Notes: generated by a model not told the origin, from the letters alone. 51,069 nucleotides of DNA from an uncultured Clostridium sp. (GCA_947388675.1 CANDRW010000009.1:1-51069); one strand, 5' to 3'. Positions 16,997 through 27,700 are shown, counted from the first letter of the stretch. Translations and numbers: made by a program.

Positions 16997-18229
16997 TTAA
17001 TTGCTGACAGCTAGCCCTATGCAAAGCAAATTAACAATAATCAAAATAATCATAAAAGCTATCACCCATTTATTACTCTTCTTATTTTTGCTTATCTCAT
17101 AATCTTTATATAATAAGTCATACTTTTGTTTTAACTTGTTAAAAGTGGTCTGCAAAATTTGTTCTTCTTCATAATATTTCTCTAAAATTTTGCCTATTTC
17201 ATCATAAGTTACTTCATAAATCCAGTCTTTTTTAGCAAAGGTTAAAAACTCTTTTTTAATCCTTTCAAATTGCTCTGTTTTTTGAAATTCATAGTTTAAT
17301 TTCTTCAAATACACTTTCTTATATAAATTAAAAATAAAGTGATAAAGTTGTTCATTTTCAAATTGGAATGGTAAAGTAGTATAGTTTTTAATATTGTTAT
17401 CACAGGTAAGTAGTACTGTTGTATTATTTGAAAAGCCATAATATAAATATTTTTCGTGATAAGTATAAGCTTCTTTTAAGAAAACATCTTCTTTTTGCTC
17501 TCTTGCAGGTCTTACCATTCTAAATTTCTCAAACTCTTTTTCTAATAAGCGAATATCTGTGTTTTCATTCCAACTTGCTTGGTTTAAACAAACATAAGAA
17601 TAAGTAATAAGTCTATCTGTATCTAAATTAATTTGCTTTGCTTTTAGATTACGTCCTGCAATTTTCTTAATAAACTCAGAGAAAGATTGCATATTATTTA
17701 GTTTGCCTGTTTGTATTTTAATTGCCTCATATTGTTTACTATGTTCTGTTTTGGAATTAATATCTCTAAATTTATAATTAAAGTTTAGTACATCTGAAAA
17801 ATCTTGATTTTCCGTTAAAGCAGTTTTTAGTAATAGGAAACATATTCCTGTATTAAAACATACTATTTCTACTTTTGTAATGTCAAAGAAAATGCCTCCT
17901 GCTTCCCCTATTTTTCCAGGTACATCTCCTTCTATTGTGTATTCAAATATATTGCAAGGCTGTTTACTTAATATTGTTGCTTGCATTTTTTGGTCCATTG
18001 ACTCTAGTTCTTTGATTTCACTTGGCTTTTTTTCTATCGACCAAAATATTTTTTCTTTTAGTTCTGGTAGAAAATATGTATCAATACCCACATCTTTTTT
18101 ACGATCAAATAGTTTTAACTTACAGTTTGGATTTTTTAATAATCCATATAAATAGTTTCGATATTTTTTTTCTTCAATCAGATAAGGGTAAATAAAATAA
18201 GTATATTGGTACTTCATTTTAAAATCCAT
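16997..18229 (-). CDS. Hypothetical tail-anchored membrane protein
   Basis: A 410-residue protein I cannot assign. The N-terminal ~180 residues are mixed alpha/beta, starting YTYFIYPYLIEEKKYRNYLYG, and include FEYTIEGDVPGKIGEAGGIF and IVCFNTGICFLLLKT. The middle contains aromatic-rich stretches. Residues 330-385 are a Lys/Glu-rich probable coiled coil, and one C-terminal membrane segment (NKWVIAFMIILIIVNLLCIGLA) ends almost at the last residue. This places a large cytoplasmic domain on the membrane's inner face. It is monocistronic, flanked by a palindromic repeat downstream and the WG-repeat gene upstream. Confidence 0.7.
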   Translation of the reverse strand: MDFKMKYQYTYFIYPYLIEEKKYRNYLYGLLKNPNCKLKLFDRKKDVGIDTYFLPELKEKIFWSIEKKPSEIKELESMDQKMQATILSKQPCNIFEYTIEGDVPGKIGEAGGIFFDITKVEIVCFNTGICFLLLKTALTENQDFSDVLNFNYKFRDINSKTEHSKQYEAIKIQTGKLNNMQSFSEFIKKIAGRNLKAKQINLDTDRLITYSYVCLNQASWNENTDIRLLEKEFEKFRMVRPAREQKEDVFLKEAYTYHEKYLYYGFSNNTTVLLTCDNNIKNYTTLPFQFENEQLYHFIFNLYKKVYLKKLNYEFQKTEQFERIKKEFLTFAKKDWIYEVTYDEIGKILEKYYEEEQILQTTFNKLKQKYDLLYKDYEISKNKKSNKWVIAFMIILIIVNLLCIGLAVSN

Positions 18230-18292
18230 CTTTTGTTTTCCTTTTCATTTCTATTTTCTTTTGTCTTATATCCTATCTACTACACGACATTT

Positions 18293-19816
18293 CTATTTAT
18301 CTGTATAATAGTTTAGGTTTAAATCTTCTCCTCTATGCCATTTATTTATAAATTCAATCAAATAAGCATTTTCTAATGTATAGGATGGTGCTATTACTTG
18401 TTTTCCTTTAGTGTCTAGACATCCCCACATCCCATCTTTTTTGACACTAACATATCCAAATTCGTTTTGTTCTGTTGCGTCATCATAAATATAGTCTACT
18501 ACCACCACACCATCTTTGTTGATATAGCCATATTTTTCGTCTTTTTTGTCTAAGAATAATGTGTTTCCTTTTAATAATTCTCTACTAGTTTTTTCTTCAA
18601 ATTTGAAGTTATAATACTTATAGTCTTTTCCTACTCTAATTTTCATATATCCTAATTCTGTATTAATTTCTGAAAGGATACCACTTAATTTGATAGTAAA
18701 ATCATTTCCAATAAAATCTGTATTTTCTGCTGTTTGCTTATCTCCTTCAAAAACACCACTTTCTGCACGATAGATTAAACTGTCATAGGCAGGCTTTAGT
18801 ACCGTTTGTCCTGATATATTCATAACTCCATATTTGTTGTTTTCTTTAAAAATATAGTTGTCTTCAAAAGTATAGGTGATATCTTGATATTTTACTTCAA
18901 TTTTTGTTTCTCCTGATAATGTCATAACACCATATTTTTTATTGGAAATTACAATAACCTTATCACCATCAATCGATTTTATACTGTCGAATTTTCCTTT
19001 TAAATAAACAGTTCCTTCACTATCTACAATTTGCCAATTGTTTTTGTCTTTTACAACATAATTACCATTTCCATAAATTGCTTGAATGTCTTGATATTTT
19101 GCTTCAACTGCTACTGTTTTATCTCTACTAATGACTCCCATTTTGTTGTCTGTAGTGGTAACAATATATCCATTGGCATATTCGTTTGAAATTGGTTTGA
19201 TTGCCTTATATTCTGGCTCAATAATAGTTGCTCCAATGTGGTCTACTAACCCATATTTTTTATCTTTTTGAATCAGAATACTATTTCTTACGCCTTTTAA
19301 GGCTTGAATAGAATCATATTCACATCTTAAAAGTTCTTTTCCTTTAAAGTCTACTAGTCCATATTTTCCTTCTTTTGATACTAGTAATACATCAGTTTCA
19401 TACCATAAATTGTTATTTGCATCATAATTTTCTAGTGCTTGAATGGTATCATACCCTGTTATAATTTCTTTTGACTTGCTATCAATTACTTTAGATTGAT
19501 AAGAACCTTCTATATAATTGACATCATAAGTGCAAATGAAAACGTCTTTTGTGCTATCTGGGATAATAATGGTCTCATCATATTCTGGTTTGATGATGAT
19601 ATCTCCTTTTGAGTTAATCACTCCCCATTTATCGTTTGTATATACTGCAAAGTATTGGTTGGCTACTGTTTTTTCTTCTGTTCCTATTTCACCACTTAGT
19701 AGCTTACTAATTGCAATTGCTACCATAATGATAACTGCTAATGCAATAATGACTGCAAATACTTTTTTTAAGTTTAATTTTTTCTCGCCACTATACCTTT
19801 TAGCACCACTACTCAT
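18293..19816 (-). CDS. WG-repeat protein with an N-terminal membrane anchor
   Basis: A 507-residue protein. A basic stretch and a membrane segment (about residues 18-39) are followed by about ten WG/KWG repeats of 35-45 residues: DKWGVINSKGDIIIKPEYD, GKYGLVDFKGKELLRCEYD, KKYGLVDHIGATIIEPEYK, KKYGVMTLSGETKIEVKYQ, DGMWGCLDTKGKQVIAPSY. Such repeats form a beta-propeller-like or solenoid scaffold and are thought to mediate binding; no enzymatic role is known. The protein should face the outside. The start follows AGGAGGAGAGAAG. A divergent XRE regulator (20052) shares its upstream region. Confidence 0.85.
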   Translation of the reverse strand: MSSGAKRYSGEKKLNLKKVFAVIIALAVIIMVAIAISKLLSGEIGTEEKTVANQYFAVYTNDKWGVINSKGDIIIKPEYDETIIIPDSTKDVFICTYDVNYIEGSYQSKVIDSKSKEIITGYDTIQALENYDANNNLWYETDVLLVSKEGKYGLVDFKGKELLRCEYDSIQALKGVRNSILIQKDKKYGLVDHIGATIIEPEYKAIKPISNEYANGYIVTTTDNKMGVISRDKTVAVEAKYQDIQAIYGNGNYVVKDKNNWQIVDSEGTVYLKGKFDSIKSIDGDKVIVISNKKYGVMTLSGETKIEVKYQDITYTFEDNYIFKENNKYGVMNISGQTVLKPAYDSLIYRAESGVFEGDKQTAENTDFIGNDFTIKLSGILSEINTELGYMKIRVGKDYKYYNFKFEEKTSRELLKGNTLFLDKKDEKYGYINKDGVVVVDYIYDDATEQNEFGYVSVKKDGMWGCLDTKGKQVIAPSYTLENAYLIEFINKWHRGEDLNLNYYTDK

Positions 19817-20012
19817 CTTCTCTCCTCCTAGCCTTGCCTATTAGTTATTTTTCTTAGCTATACTATATCATACTTGTCCTTATAATTACAAGGTATTTTT
19901 GGTTTCTTCAATATATTTCTCAATTTCTTTTTACTAAATATTTTAAAATTTCATAGTAATTTTCGACATTTTTCCATACCACTTTACTTTGAATTTAGGC
20001 GTTCTATCACTT

Positions 20013-20039
20013 CATGTCATTAAATGTCATAATTTGTCA
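20013..20039 (+). promoter_or_regulatory. Triple direct repeat upstream of an XRE gene, possible operator
   Basis: ATGTCATTA, AATGTCATA and ATTTGTCAA follow each other at 9-base spacing, ending 12 bases before the ATG at 20052. Phased short repeats over a start region are consistent with autoregulation; no experimental support is visible. Confidence 0.35.
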
Positions 20040-20051
20040 AAGGGTGATCAT

Positions 20052-20261
20052 ATGATTAAAGAAAAAAGAAATCAATTTGGTTATACTCAAGAAGAAATGG
20101 CAGGTATGCTTGATATTAGCTTAAGGCAGTATGTTAGAATTGATAAGGAAACATGTTTGCCTCGAAGTGATATTTTAGATAAATTAATCTCTATATTTCA
20201 TTTGAGTAATGAGGAAATTGGAATTTATGTAAAAACTGTGTTATATAAGAAAATATCTTAG
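20052..20261 (+). CDS. XRE-family helix-turn-helix regulator
   Basis: A 69-residue single-domain protein: IKEKRNQFGYTQEEMAGML, then ISLRQYVRIDKETCLPRSDILDKLISIF. The motif fits a Cro/C1 HTH with an Arg/Tyr-rich recognition helix. The start at 20052 is preferred, after AAGGGTGATC; the upstream ATG at 19989 would run through the triple repeat. It is convergent with spoIIE and divergent from the WG-repeat gene. Target unknown. Confidence 0.78.
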   Translation: MIKEKRNQFGYTQEEMAGMLDISLRQYVRIDKETCLPRSDILDKLISIFHLSNEEIGIYVKTVLYKKIS

Positions 20262-20267
20262 ATAATG

Positions 20268-20312
20268 AAAAGTCTAGCAAGAAACTAAGTAATATTTCTT
20301 GCTAGACTTTTT
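20268..20312. terminator. Bidirectional terminator between the XRE gene and spoIIE
   Basis: AAAGTCTAGCAAGAAA and TTTCTTGCTAGACTTT arms with a 10-base loop, between convergent stop codons. Confidence 0.92.
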
Positions 20313-20324
20313 GTCTTTCCCTCA

Positions 20325-22847
20325 TTATTTTTCTAACTTTTTCGTTTTACTGATTTTTGCTACAGTTACTGTCATATCATCTTTTTGTCTTCCAAAATCA
20401 TTGTCAATGGCTTCCTCTAAAATTAAGTTGGCTATTTTTTGTGCATCTTCTGTTTGAATATCTTCTAATAGATATTTTACCCATAATTCTTTATTAAGAT
20501 ATTCTGAATTTGCGTCAATAATACCATCACTGCACATAATGATAATATCTCCTTCTTGCAAATCGTAGTCATATACAATTAAGTCACTTTTATCTAAAAT
20601 ACCTGCTGGCAAAGTAATTGCTTTTAATATCTGTACTTCTTTATTTCTTTTTACATAAGTTGGGCAGGCTCCACTTTTGATAAATTCCATATTGCCACTA
20701 TATAGGTCTAATATTTGAATATCTAAAGTTGCATACATATCTTCTTTACTGGTCGCAGCTAGTGTAGAGTTAATTAAGTTTAGAGAAGTTTCTTTATCGA
20801 ATCCTGCTTTGAATAATCTTTCTAACATCTTGATTGCTATTTTACTACTTTTCATAGCTTCTGGCCCTGACCCCATACCATCACTAATGGCAACTAGATA
20901 TTTTCCATCTTCTAGTTTTGTTTCTGTATGGCTATCGCCTGAAACTGGTGAATCTGCCTTTGTGCTAGTGGCTACTCCTATTTGTACTGTATATTTATCG
21001 TCTGATAAATAGGTAAATTTGCAACCTGTTTTGTTTTCTCGTAAGCCACATTCTTGCGCTTGTATTAAGAATTTGTCACCTAATACTTTGCTTAATATTC
21101 TTCCTATTTTCTTGATATTACATTTCGTTCCTTCAATTTCATCACAAAGTTTATGATATATTTCTACTTGATATCTACCTGAATGGAATTGTTTGATTTT
21201 AATAGCTTCTATTTCAATGTCCTTTTCTTTTAGTAGGGCATTGATTTCTTGTTTTTGATCCTCAAATGGATCTTCTTCTTTTTGCTCTTCTTTCATTTCA
21301 TCAGCTAAATGAGAAATTGCTTGAGATACTCCTTCTAGCCCAGTTGCTACATTTTTCTTGTCTTCTTGCATTTTCTTTTTCCAAATAAAGTTTAATTTGC
21401 TCATACGATAAGCTGAATTAATAGCTTTTATCATTTTGGATACATCTTCTAGTACTTGTTCATTCTTTTCATAAAAGCCTACTAGATAATTATTATGTTG
21501 TTCTAAAATGTCTACAAGCTTTTTTTCCGTAATGATTTCTTCTTTTAGTAAGTAATGAAATATGTCATCCAAAATGCCATCTTGATTTTCTTCTATTTCT
21601 TCGCTAAGCATATTGTCTTCTAGTTCTTGTAAGTTTATTCTTAATTCTTCTATAAATATCTGCTCATTGGATTGTTCTTGCTGTTTTAAGTCTTCTTCGC
21701 TAACTAATGTGCTTGCTGCTTCTTGATAGCTTTTCGCCATATCTTGAATAGCTTCTGACATATTGTTTAGTTTGAAAATGGTGTCTTCATTTTCTGTTAA
21801 ACTTCTTCCTGCTAAGGTTGTTTCTGGTAATAACTTTTCTTTTCCCATAAAGTCTGCTATATCTATTTTTACTCTTTTTGGTACTGCTAATAGTCCTAAA
21901 AAGGCAATGAGGATTTCTTGGATAAGAATAACTGGTACTGTGTTTCCATTAGCGACATAGGTTAGTCCAATATTTCCTAAAATGAAGCCAATTACTACTC
22001 CAATCTTACCTAATTTATTAAATAGTCCTGCTATCATTCCTGAAATGGCATAGGAAGCTACTAAAATTGGTTCTGAGCCACTTATAATGCCTAGGGTTAC
22101 TCCTATCATTACTCCTGAAGTTGCACCGATTAGCATGCCATTTTTCCATCCTAGTATAAGGACAATTAGGATACTTAAAATATTTTTGACACTAAAACCA
22201 AAAATGGTTAGATTTCCAAAAACACATACGCTAATAGCTAGTAATAAGCTTGTCCCCATAACTTCTTCTACTGAAAATACAGTTTTTTTGCCTAATTCTT
22301 TGATGATAGGAATACTATTGGAAAATATTTTGTAAAATACAAAACAGCTAATAGCCAGCATAATACTGGTTAATAGGTCATATATGTAAAAGTTTGTGAA
22401 AAACATTGGCACGATTTGTACAATGAATACAGATAAGAATAAGCGAAAGCCTAATCTTTTTTGTTCATTTACCATTTCTTCTATTTTTGGTCTTTTTAGT
22501 AATGTGAATACAAAAAATACCAAAGTAGTTAAGAAATACGTAAGTACATTGCTTGTCCCAAATTTAACCCACGTCCCAATTAAAGTAAGTAAATACACAA
22601 TTCCTATTGGTGAATAGTTACTTAGCATTGCTGCTAAAAAACTGATAGCAAATGGGCTTAAACTCAACATTAAATTTTCGCTACTAAATCCTACCATGGA
22701 GATTAAGAAGCTGATTGTGTATAGGATAACATTTTGTATACTAAAAAGATTTTTTAAAATCTCTTTGATTGTTTTTTGATTAATTTTTTGTTCTTGACTT
22801 GTTTGATTGTTTTCGTCTGCCAAGTCTTTTGCGATATTTTGAAACAC
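20325..22847 (-). CDS. spoIIE: Stage II sporulation protein E (PP2C phosphatase)
   Basis: SpoIIE dephosphorylates the anti-anti-sigma factor SpoIIAA, releasing sigma-F in the forespore, and takes part in asymmetric septum formation. The 840-residue length is normal. About ten membrane segments span residues 35-325, then come helical central regions (370-600). The C-terminal PP2C domain (about 610-835) has VAISDGMGSGPEAMKSS, YATLDIQILDLYSG, FIKSGACPTYVKR, MCSDGIIDAN and RQKDDMTVTVAKI, with the metal-binding Asp residues intact. It starts with GTG after AGGGGTGG and is the first gene after the structured element copy B. Confidence 0.96.
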   Translation of the reverse strand: MFQNIAKDLADENNQTSQEQKINQKTIKEILKNLFSIQNVILYTISFLISMVGFSSENLMLSLSPFAISFLAAMLSNYSPIGIVYLLTLIGTWVKFGTSNVLTYFLTTLVFFVFTLLKRPKIEEMVNEQKRLGFRLFLSVFIVQIVPMFFTNFYIYDLLTSIMLAISCFVFYKIFSNSIPIIKELGKKTVFSVEEVMGTSLLLAISVCVFGNLTIFGFSVKNILSILIVLILGWKNGMLIGATSGVMIGVTLGIISGSEPILVASYAISGMIAGLFNKLGKIGVVIGFILGNIGLTYVANGNTVPVILIQEILIAFLGLLAVPKRVKIDIADFMGKEKLLPETTLAGRSLTENEDTIFKLNNMSEAIQDMAKSYQEAASTLVSEEDLKQQEQSNEQIFIEELRINLQELEDNMLSEEIEENQDGILDDIFHYLLKEEIITEKKLVDILEQHNNYLVGFYEKNEQVLEDVSKMIKAINSAYRMSKLNFIWKKKMQEDKKNVATGLEGVSQAISHLADEMKEEQKEEDPFEDQKQEINALLKEKDIEIEAIKIKQFHSGRYQVEIYHKLCDEIEGTKCNIKKIGRILSKVLGDKFLIQAQECGLRENKTGCKFTYLSDDKYTVQIGVATSTKADSPVSGDSHTETKLEDGKYLVAISDGMGSGPEAMKSSKIAIKMLERLFKAGFDKETSLNLINSTLAATSKEDMYATLDIQILDLYSGNMEFIKSGACPTYVKRNKEVQILKAITLPAGILDKSDLIVYDYDLQEGDIIIMCSDGIIDANSEYLNKELWVKYLLEDIQTEDAQKIANLILEEAIDNDFGRQKDDMTVTVAKISKTKKLEK

Positions 22848-22901
22848 TTTTTGACCACCCCTACTTTTTAATTTGGCTTTTGTTTTATAAACATTTTTGT
22901 A

Positions 22902-23071
22902 TGCAAGAATTATTTATTATATAAATGACGTCCGCGTAAGGTGAAGCGTAACAAAGTGAAGCTGAACGCCTGTCGTTGCTTTCTTCTATTTTTCACTAGA
23001 AGTACAACTTCTATGTGCATAATGAAAGCAACGTCCAACAAGGACAAATGATATAATAAATAATTCTTGCA
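22902..23071. repeat. Multi-stem structured element, copy B
   Basis: A 170-nt element with perfect 21-bp outer arms (TGCAAGAATTATTTATTATAT and its complement). Inner pairings are GTCC/GGAC, CGTTGCTTTC/GAAAGCAACG and a TAGAAGT/ACTTCTA hairpin, with the conserved GCGTAAGGTGA, GAACGCCT and CAAGGACAA blocks. It occupies most of the 480-base gap between spoIIE and the Rpn gene; the rest is AT-rich and featureless except for the terminator at 23276. Confidence 0.8.
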
Positions 23072-23275
23072 TTTTATAAATTGCTTATTAATCATAGTAC
23101 AAGCTTAATAAAATGTTTGTCGCTTTTCGTACCAAATCAAAAAAAGTTTTCTCTCTTTTTTGCTATCTTTTGTGTTCTTTTTTCTTTTCTATCATTTTTA
23201 TGTCATCTATTTTATCGTAAAATAGCGAAAATTACAAGGTTTTAGGAAAAAAATACTGTTCCTTATTAAATCAAC

Positions 23276-23318
23276 AAAAAATACATTACTTTCGTTTTAC
23301 TACTTGTAATGTATTTTT
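23276..23318. terminator. Rho-independent terminator after the Rpn gene
   Basis: AAAAATACATTAC and GTAATGTATTTTT arms, 10 bases past the Rpn stop codon on the minus strand. Confidence 0.85.
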
Positions 23319-23327
23319 ATATTCCTA

Positions 23328-24347
23328 TTAATTCAGCTTCATGATTTCTTCTTTATTTAAGCCTGTTATTTCTATAATTGTGTCTATCTCTATTCCTTTT
23401 TCTAACATTTTCTTAGCTGTTTCCATTTTTGCTTTCTTTTCTCCTTGCTGTATTCCTTGTTCAATTCCTTGTTCGATTCCTTGTTCGATTCCTTGTTCGA
23501 TTCCTTGTTGAATTCCCTGTTCAATACCTTCTTCAATCCCCTGCTGAATTCCTTCTTGTCTTCCCTGTCGTAGTCCTTCTTCTCTTCCTTCTTTTATTCC
23601 TAATTCTCTACCATCTCTTTCTGCCTCATACATACACTGTTCGTAATCTCTTTGTGCTAAGTCTGCTTTTAGTGCCATTCTTCTTAATAAATCATCTCGA
23701 CTAATTTTATCTAATTCTTCTTTTGCCTCTTTAATATCTTCATTTTCTTTCATAATTTCAGCTACCTCCTTATTTTCTGGATTATCCAAAAACATCATCC
23801 ATTGTAGCATTTCATTTTGTTTATTTTCTTGATATTCCTTTATTGCCTTTGGTAGTTCAATTATACCTATTTCACAAAAACTTGTCAAGATTACATTTTT
23901 GTATTCTTCCTCTCGAAGTTGCCATTTTGTATATGCTTTACGTATTCCTTTAAATTGTTTTATTTCATTATCTACTATAATAATGCTAATAGTTTTTCTT
24001 AATTTATTATATTGATTTCCAATTTGTAAATTAGCAGTGTACATTTTTGCCCAGTAGTATAAAAAACGTTCTACCATTTTTTCGTGAGTAGATAATTGTA
24101 TTTCTATATCACATTCTATATTGTCATTAATAATAGCTCTTAAATCTACTCTTCCATTTTTATCATTTTTGTTATCATTTAATAAATCCTTGCCTTTGTC
24201 TAAATCTAGTTTGTGTATTTTGATTTTCAAAATATCTTCTAGCATCGCTTTTGTAATGTTTTCTTTTCCTCTCCCAAACAGAGCTTGAAATACCACATCA
24301 TTTTTAGGTTGTAATATTCCCTTTTCTTCATAACTTTCTTTTACCAT
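23328..24347 (-). CDS. Rpn/PD-(D/E)XK nuclease family protein with a repetitive C-terminal linker
   Basis: A 339-residue member of the Rpn family (recombination-promoting nuclease / transposase-like PD-(D/E)XK proteins). Residues 10-90 carry LQPKNDVVFQALFGRGKENIT, GRVDLRAIINDNIECDIEIQLS with the catalytic Asp and the E-x-Q core, and RFLYYWAKMYTANL. Residues ~250-310 are an uninterrupted run of GIEQ/GIQQ/GREEG tetrapeptides encoded by a near-perfect 12-nt tandem repeat (23446-23530). A short helical tail (MLEKGIEIDTIIEITGLNKEEI) follows. The start at 24347 is chosen because the GGAGG just upstream must be its ribosome site; the TTG in-frame start overlaps it. Function in the cell is unknown. 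Confidence 0.85.
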   Translation of the reverse strand: MVKESYEEKGILQPKNDVVFQALFGRGKENITKAMLEDILKIKIHKLDLDKGKDLLNDNKNDKNGRVDLRAIINDNIECDIEIQLSTHEKMVERFLYYWAKMYTANLQIGNQYNKLRKTISIIIVDNEIKQFKGIRKAYTKWQLREEEYKNVILTSFCEIGIIELPKAIKEYQENKQNEMLQWMMFLDNPENKEVAEIMKENEDIKEAKEELDKISRDDLLRRMALKADLAQRDYEQCMYEAERDGRELGIKEGREEGLRQGRQEGIQQGIEEGIEQGIQQGIEQGIEQGIEQGIEQGIQQGEKKAKMETAKKMLEKGIEIDTIIEITGLNKEEIMKLN

Positions 24348-24633
24348 AAATACCTCCAAATACTATAAAATTTTATATTAATAGGCAAAGAACTTTACAA
24401 ATAATATGGTTTTTATTTATTCTTATTGGGATAATTTTAGAATTACTATGATAGAGAACTCTTTGATAATTCAAATTTTTATGACCTAAAAAAAACTACG
24501 ATAAAAATAAAAAAGATTGTAAAGCCTTTCGGCTAAAAATATAATAATATTATTTTAAGTAATTTTTTGCCATATTGCAAGAAATTTCGTGCGACAAATT
24601 TCGACAGTTATATTCTTTCTGCCAAATGATATC

Positions 24634-24673
24634 AAAAAACTCGAGTTTGATTTAACGTCTTACTCGAGTTTTT
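24634..24673. terminator. Terminator downstream of the giant surface protein gene
   Basis: AAAAACTCGAGT and ACTCGAGTTTTT arms, about 45 bases past the stop codon at 24717. The remainder of the 370-base gap up to the Rpn start is AT-rich; I see no gene, only a weak AGCC/GGCT hairpin near 24521. Confidence 0.8.
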
Positions 24674-24716
24674 CTTTTATTCTTTCGAAATGAGAATAGT
24701 TCTAACTTCTACTTTA

Positions 24717-27700
24717 TTATTTGTTTAGTACTTTCTTTTTGATGAGAATAATTCCTCCTGCTAAGATTACTAAAACACTTACCGCTATTGCGATATATAC
24801 TACTGTATTTCCAATACCAAATGGTGGTAAAATAGTTACTCTTTCTGATTTAACTGCATCTACTTCAAAGTTGCCTTCTTTACTTGCATCTGCTGTTGGA
24901 TCTTGGTTACCTTGAATTGAGTATGCCATTCTTCTACCTATTGAATTTGAAATAGTAGTGATTTCTGCAACATTGTCATATGTTTTATCATCTGTACTAT
25001 TTTCTGGATTGATTAATTGTGTTAATACTAATCCTACTGTTGTATATTCTTCTGGTGCTAAATCTTTATTTAGATTATTAGTATTAATAACATCATTGTA
25101 TTGTGATACTTTAGTTGCTAAGTTATTATTAAGTCCTAAGGTTGTTAATACATTATCTGTTATCTTCCAACCATTATCTTTATTCGTAGTACTATCTTCA
25201 TTATTATTATTAGCATTTTCTTTAAAGTTTAGGTTGTTTGCAACATAGTCTGTTACTACGTCTGCTCTTGTTGTAACTATTGTATCTGCTCCTGTTCCTA
25301 AGTAGTAGAATTCTTGTCCTATATAATCTGTTTCGCCTACGTTGGTAACAGTTAATAGATAACTGATTGTGATGTTTGCACCTTGCATTAACTCTTCGTC
25401 CATGGTTGCTACAATTAATCCATTGCTATCATTATTTATGTATTTACTTGCAACTAGTCCATTAACACTATATTTTGCTTTACCTTTGTCTGTTCTATAA
25501 GTATAACGATGGTTGTCTATTCCATAGAATTCTTGGTATTTATTGCTATTAATGTTGTTCATTCCTACTTTGTTTAATTCATATGTTGTTCCTGGTGTCC
25601 ACATTAAGTCTGTCATTCCTGTATTAGCATCAAATAGAATGTTTCCATTTGCTAATTTAATTTGAACATTACTTACCTTTTTGCCTAATTCTAATTGTGC
25701 TTTTGGTCTTTCAGCTAATCCCAAGTCTACATTATTTAATGTGTAATTTCCATTTATGTCATTACCATATAGATATCCTTTATTTCCATTGCTGACTTCA
25801 TCTCCATCTTCTTTTCCGTCTTCTTTGTAATATCCATCTGTACCAGTTCTATTATACTCACCTTCTAATACTATGACACCTGTTTCTGCTACCATTTGCG
25901 TCCTGTCGATTAATTCTTGTATCATGTCTGCGTTTTTCGCATTATCTGTATATGGTGCTGCTAGTACTTCTGCTATATGGTTTGTTACTTTGTTATTACT
26001 GTAGTTAATAACCTTTTCTCTATAAGACCAAATATCTTTTGCATCTGATACATGGTTACTATTACTATCTGCTGCATGAATATCATATCCATAGGTTCCT
26101 GTTTCGTTTTGTTCTTTTGTGTCAGTATAACCAGAGTACTTTCCTAATCTATCTGTCTTTCCATCTTGTTTGATATCTGTTTGATATAGAGTCGATTTAA
26201 AGTCTTGTCCATTATAGGATGTAGCATTGCTTCCTCCATTGCTGTCAGTTTGTACTGTTAATGTTTTGTCTCCATAATGGAATCTAATGATATAGTTACC
26301 TGTAATGGCTTTTGAAAATTCATAATAGCCTTTATTTTTAACTTCATAAGTATGGAGGTTCTTGTCCCATTTACTTGTTTCTAAGTTTACTCCTTCAACT
26401 TTACCTGAACCTGATTGAGTTGTTTGCCATAAGAATTCTTCACCATTTTCTAGTTTTTCTACTAATTCTACTGTTACTCCATTAACTCCAATTTCTCCAT
26501 CTTTTCTGATACCGTCTCCTATCATAGAGTTAGATACATTTTCTGTTCTTTCATCTTCCCATACGGTACCATTAATGCTTCTGATGAAATCTTCCTCTAC
26601 AATTACTTTAACACTCTTTGCACGATCTGTATCATTTTCAAAGTTCTTCTCGTATTTATCTCCTTCTAAGTCCTTCTTGCATAAGTTACCTGGTGTTGAG
26701 TTGATATCGATTAATCCTGCTACATCTCCGCTTCCTTTGGTTACGCCATTTGGTAAGCTTGTTCCGTCTTTGTAGTAAGTTTTGTACCCATTGATTTCTA
26801 CATAGTTTTCTTTTAAGCTCTTATCATCATCTACAATAACTGGTCCCTTATCATCTGATTTTACTTGGAATGTTAAGTAAATGTATGCTTCTTCTCCACT
26901 AGCTAGCTTTTTATTTTCTAGTCCTTTAATATAAATAGCATCGTAGTCTGATGTCATATCACTTCTACATTTTGAACTTCTATCATTTTCATATCTTCCA
27001 TTTGTAGCACTATCTGTTCCTTTGTTATTATTGCTAATGCTTCCTCTTAATCCTCCTTCATGAATAGTGTCATAATATTCTGCTTCTGTAAAGTTGATTT
27101 CATTTAAATCATTACTATCACTACTATTTTTATACATTACCCAAGATAAATCGTCTCTGTAAATATAGTCTCTATCATAGTAGTCTACAATTTCTGTTAT
27201 TTCTCCTAGGATACTTTGTGAAGCATTTCTTACTGTAATTTTATAAGTTACATATAGCTCTAAGTCTTTTCCTGAACCATTTGTCTCTTTTTGTCTGTAT
27301 TGATAGTCTGCTTCATAAAGTTCTCTTGTATGAATTCCTTCATAATAGTTATTGTAGTCTCTCATTCTTAGTTGAATTTGCCAATATCCACCATTTGGTC
27401 CCTCTAAGTTTGCCTTTTCAAATTCTGCTTTTTTGTTTAAGTATTTCTGATAATCGTCTGGTCTTCTTCCATTTTGCTCATAGACTAATCTTAATTGTCT
27501 TAATTCCTCTTTTTGTTCAGGTGTAAGTAGATCTCTCTTATTGTATTCATATACCTCTGTTTTACCATTGATTCTAGTTGCTGCATATAGAAGGTCTTTT
27601 CTTAATGCTAGGTCTACTTCTTGTCTTCTCCATAAACCTTGGTTAATATAGAATTGTCCTGGATAAATTGGTTTGTGTACAACACCTTCTATTATTTCTT

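Noticed and set aside
23446..23600. Short regular repeats that look like a CRISPR array
   Set aside because: Units are 12 nt, in frame and encode GIEQ/GIQQ tetrapeptides; there are no spacers and no cas genes.
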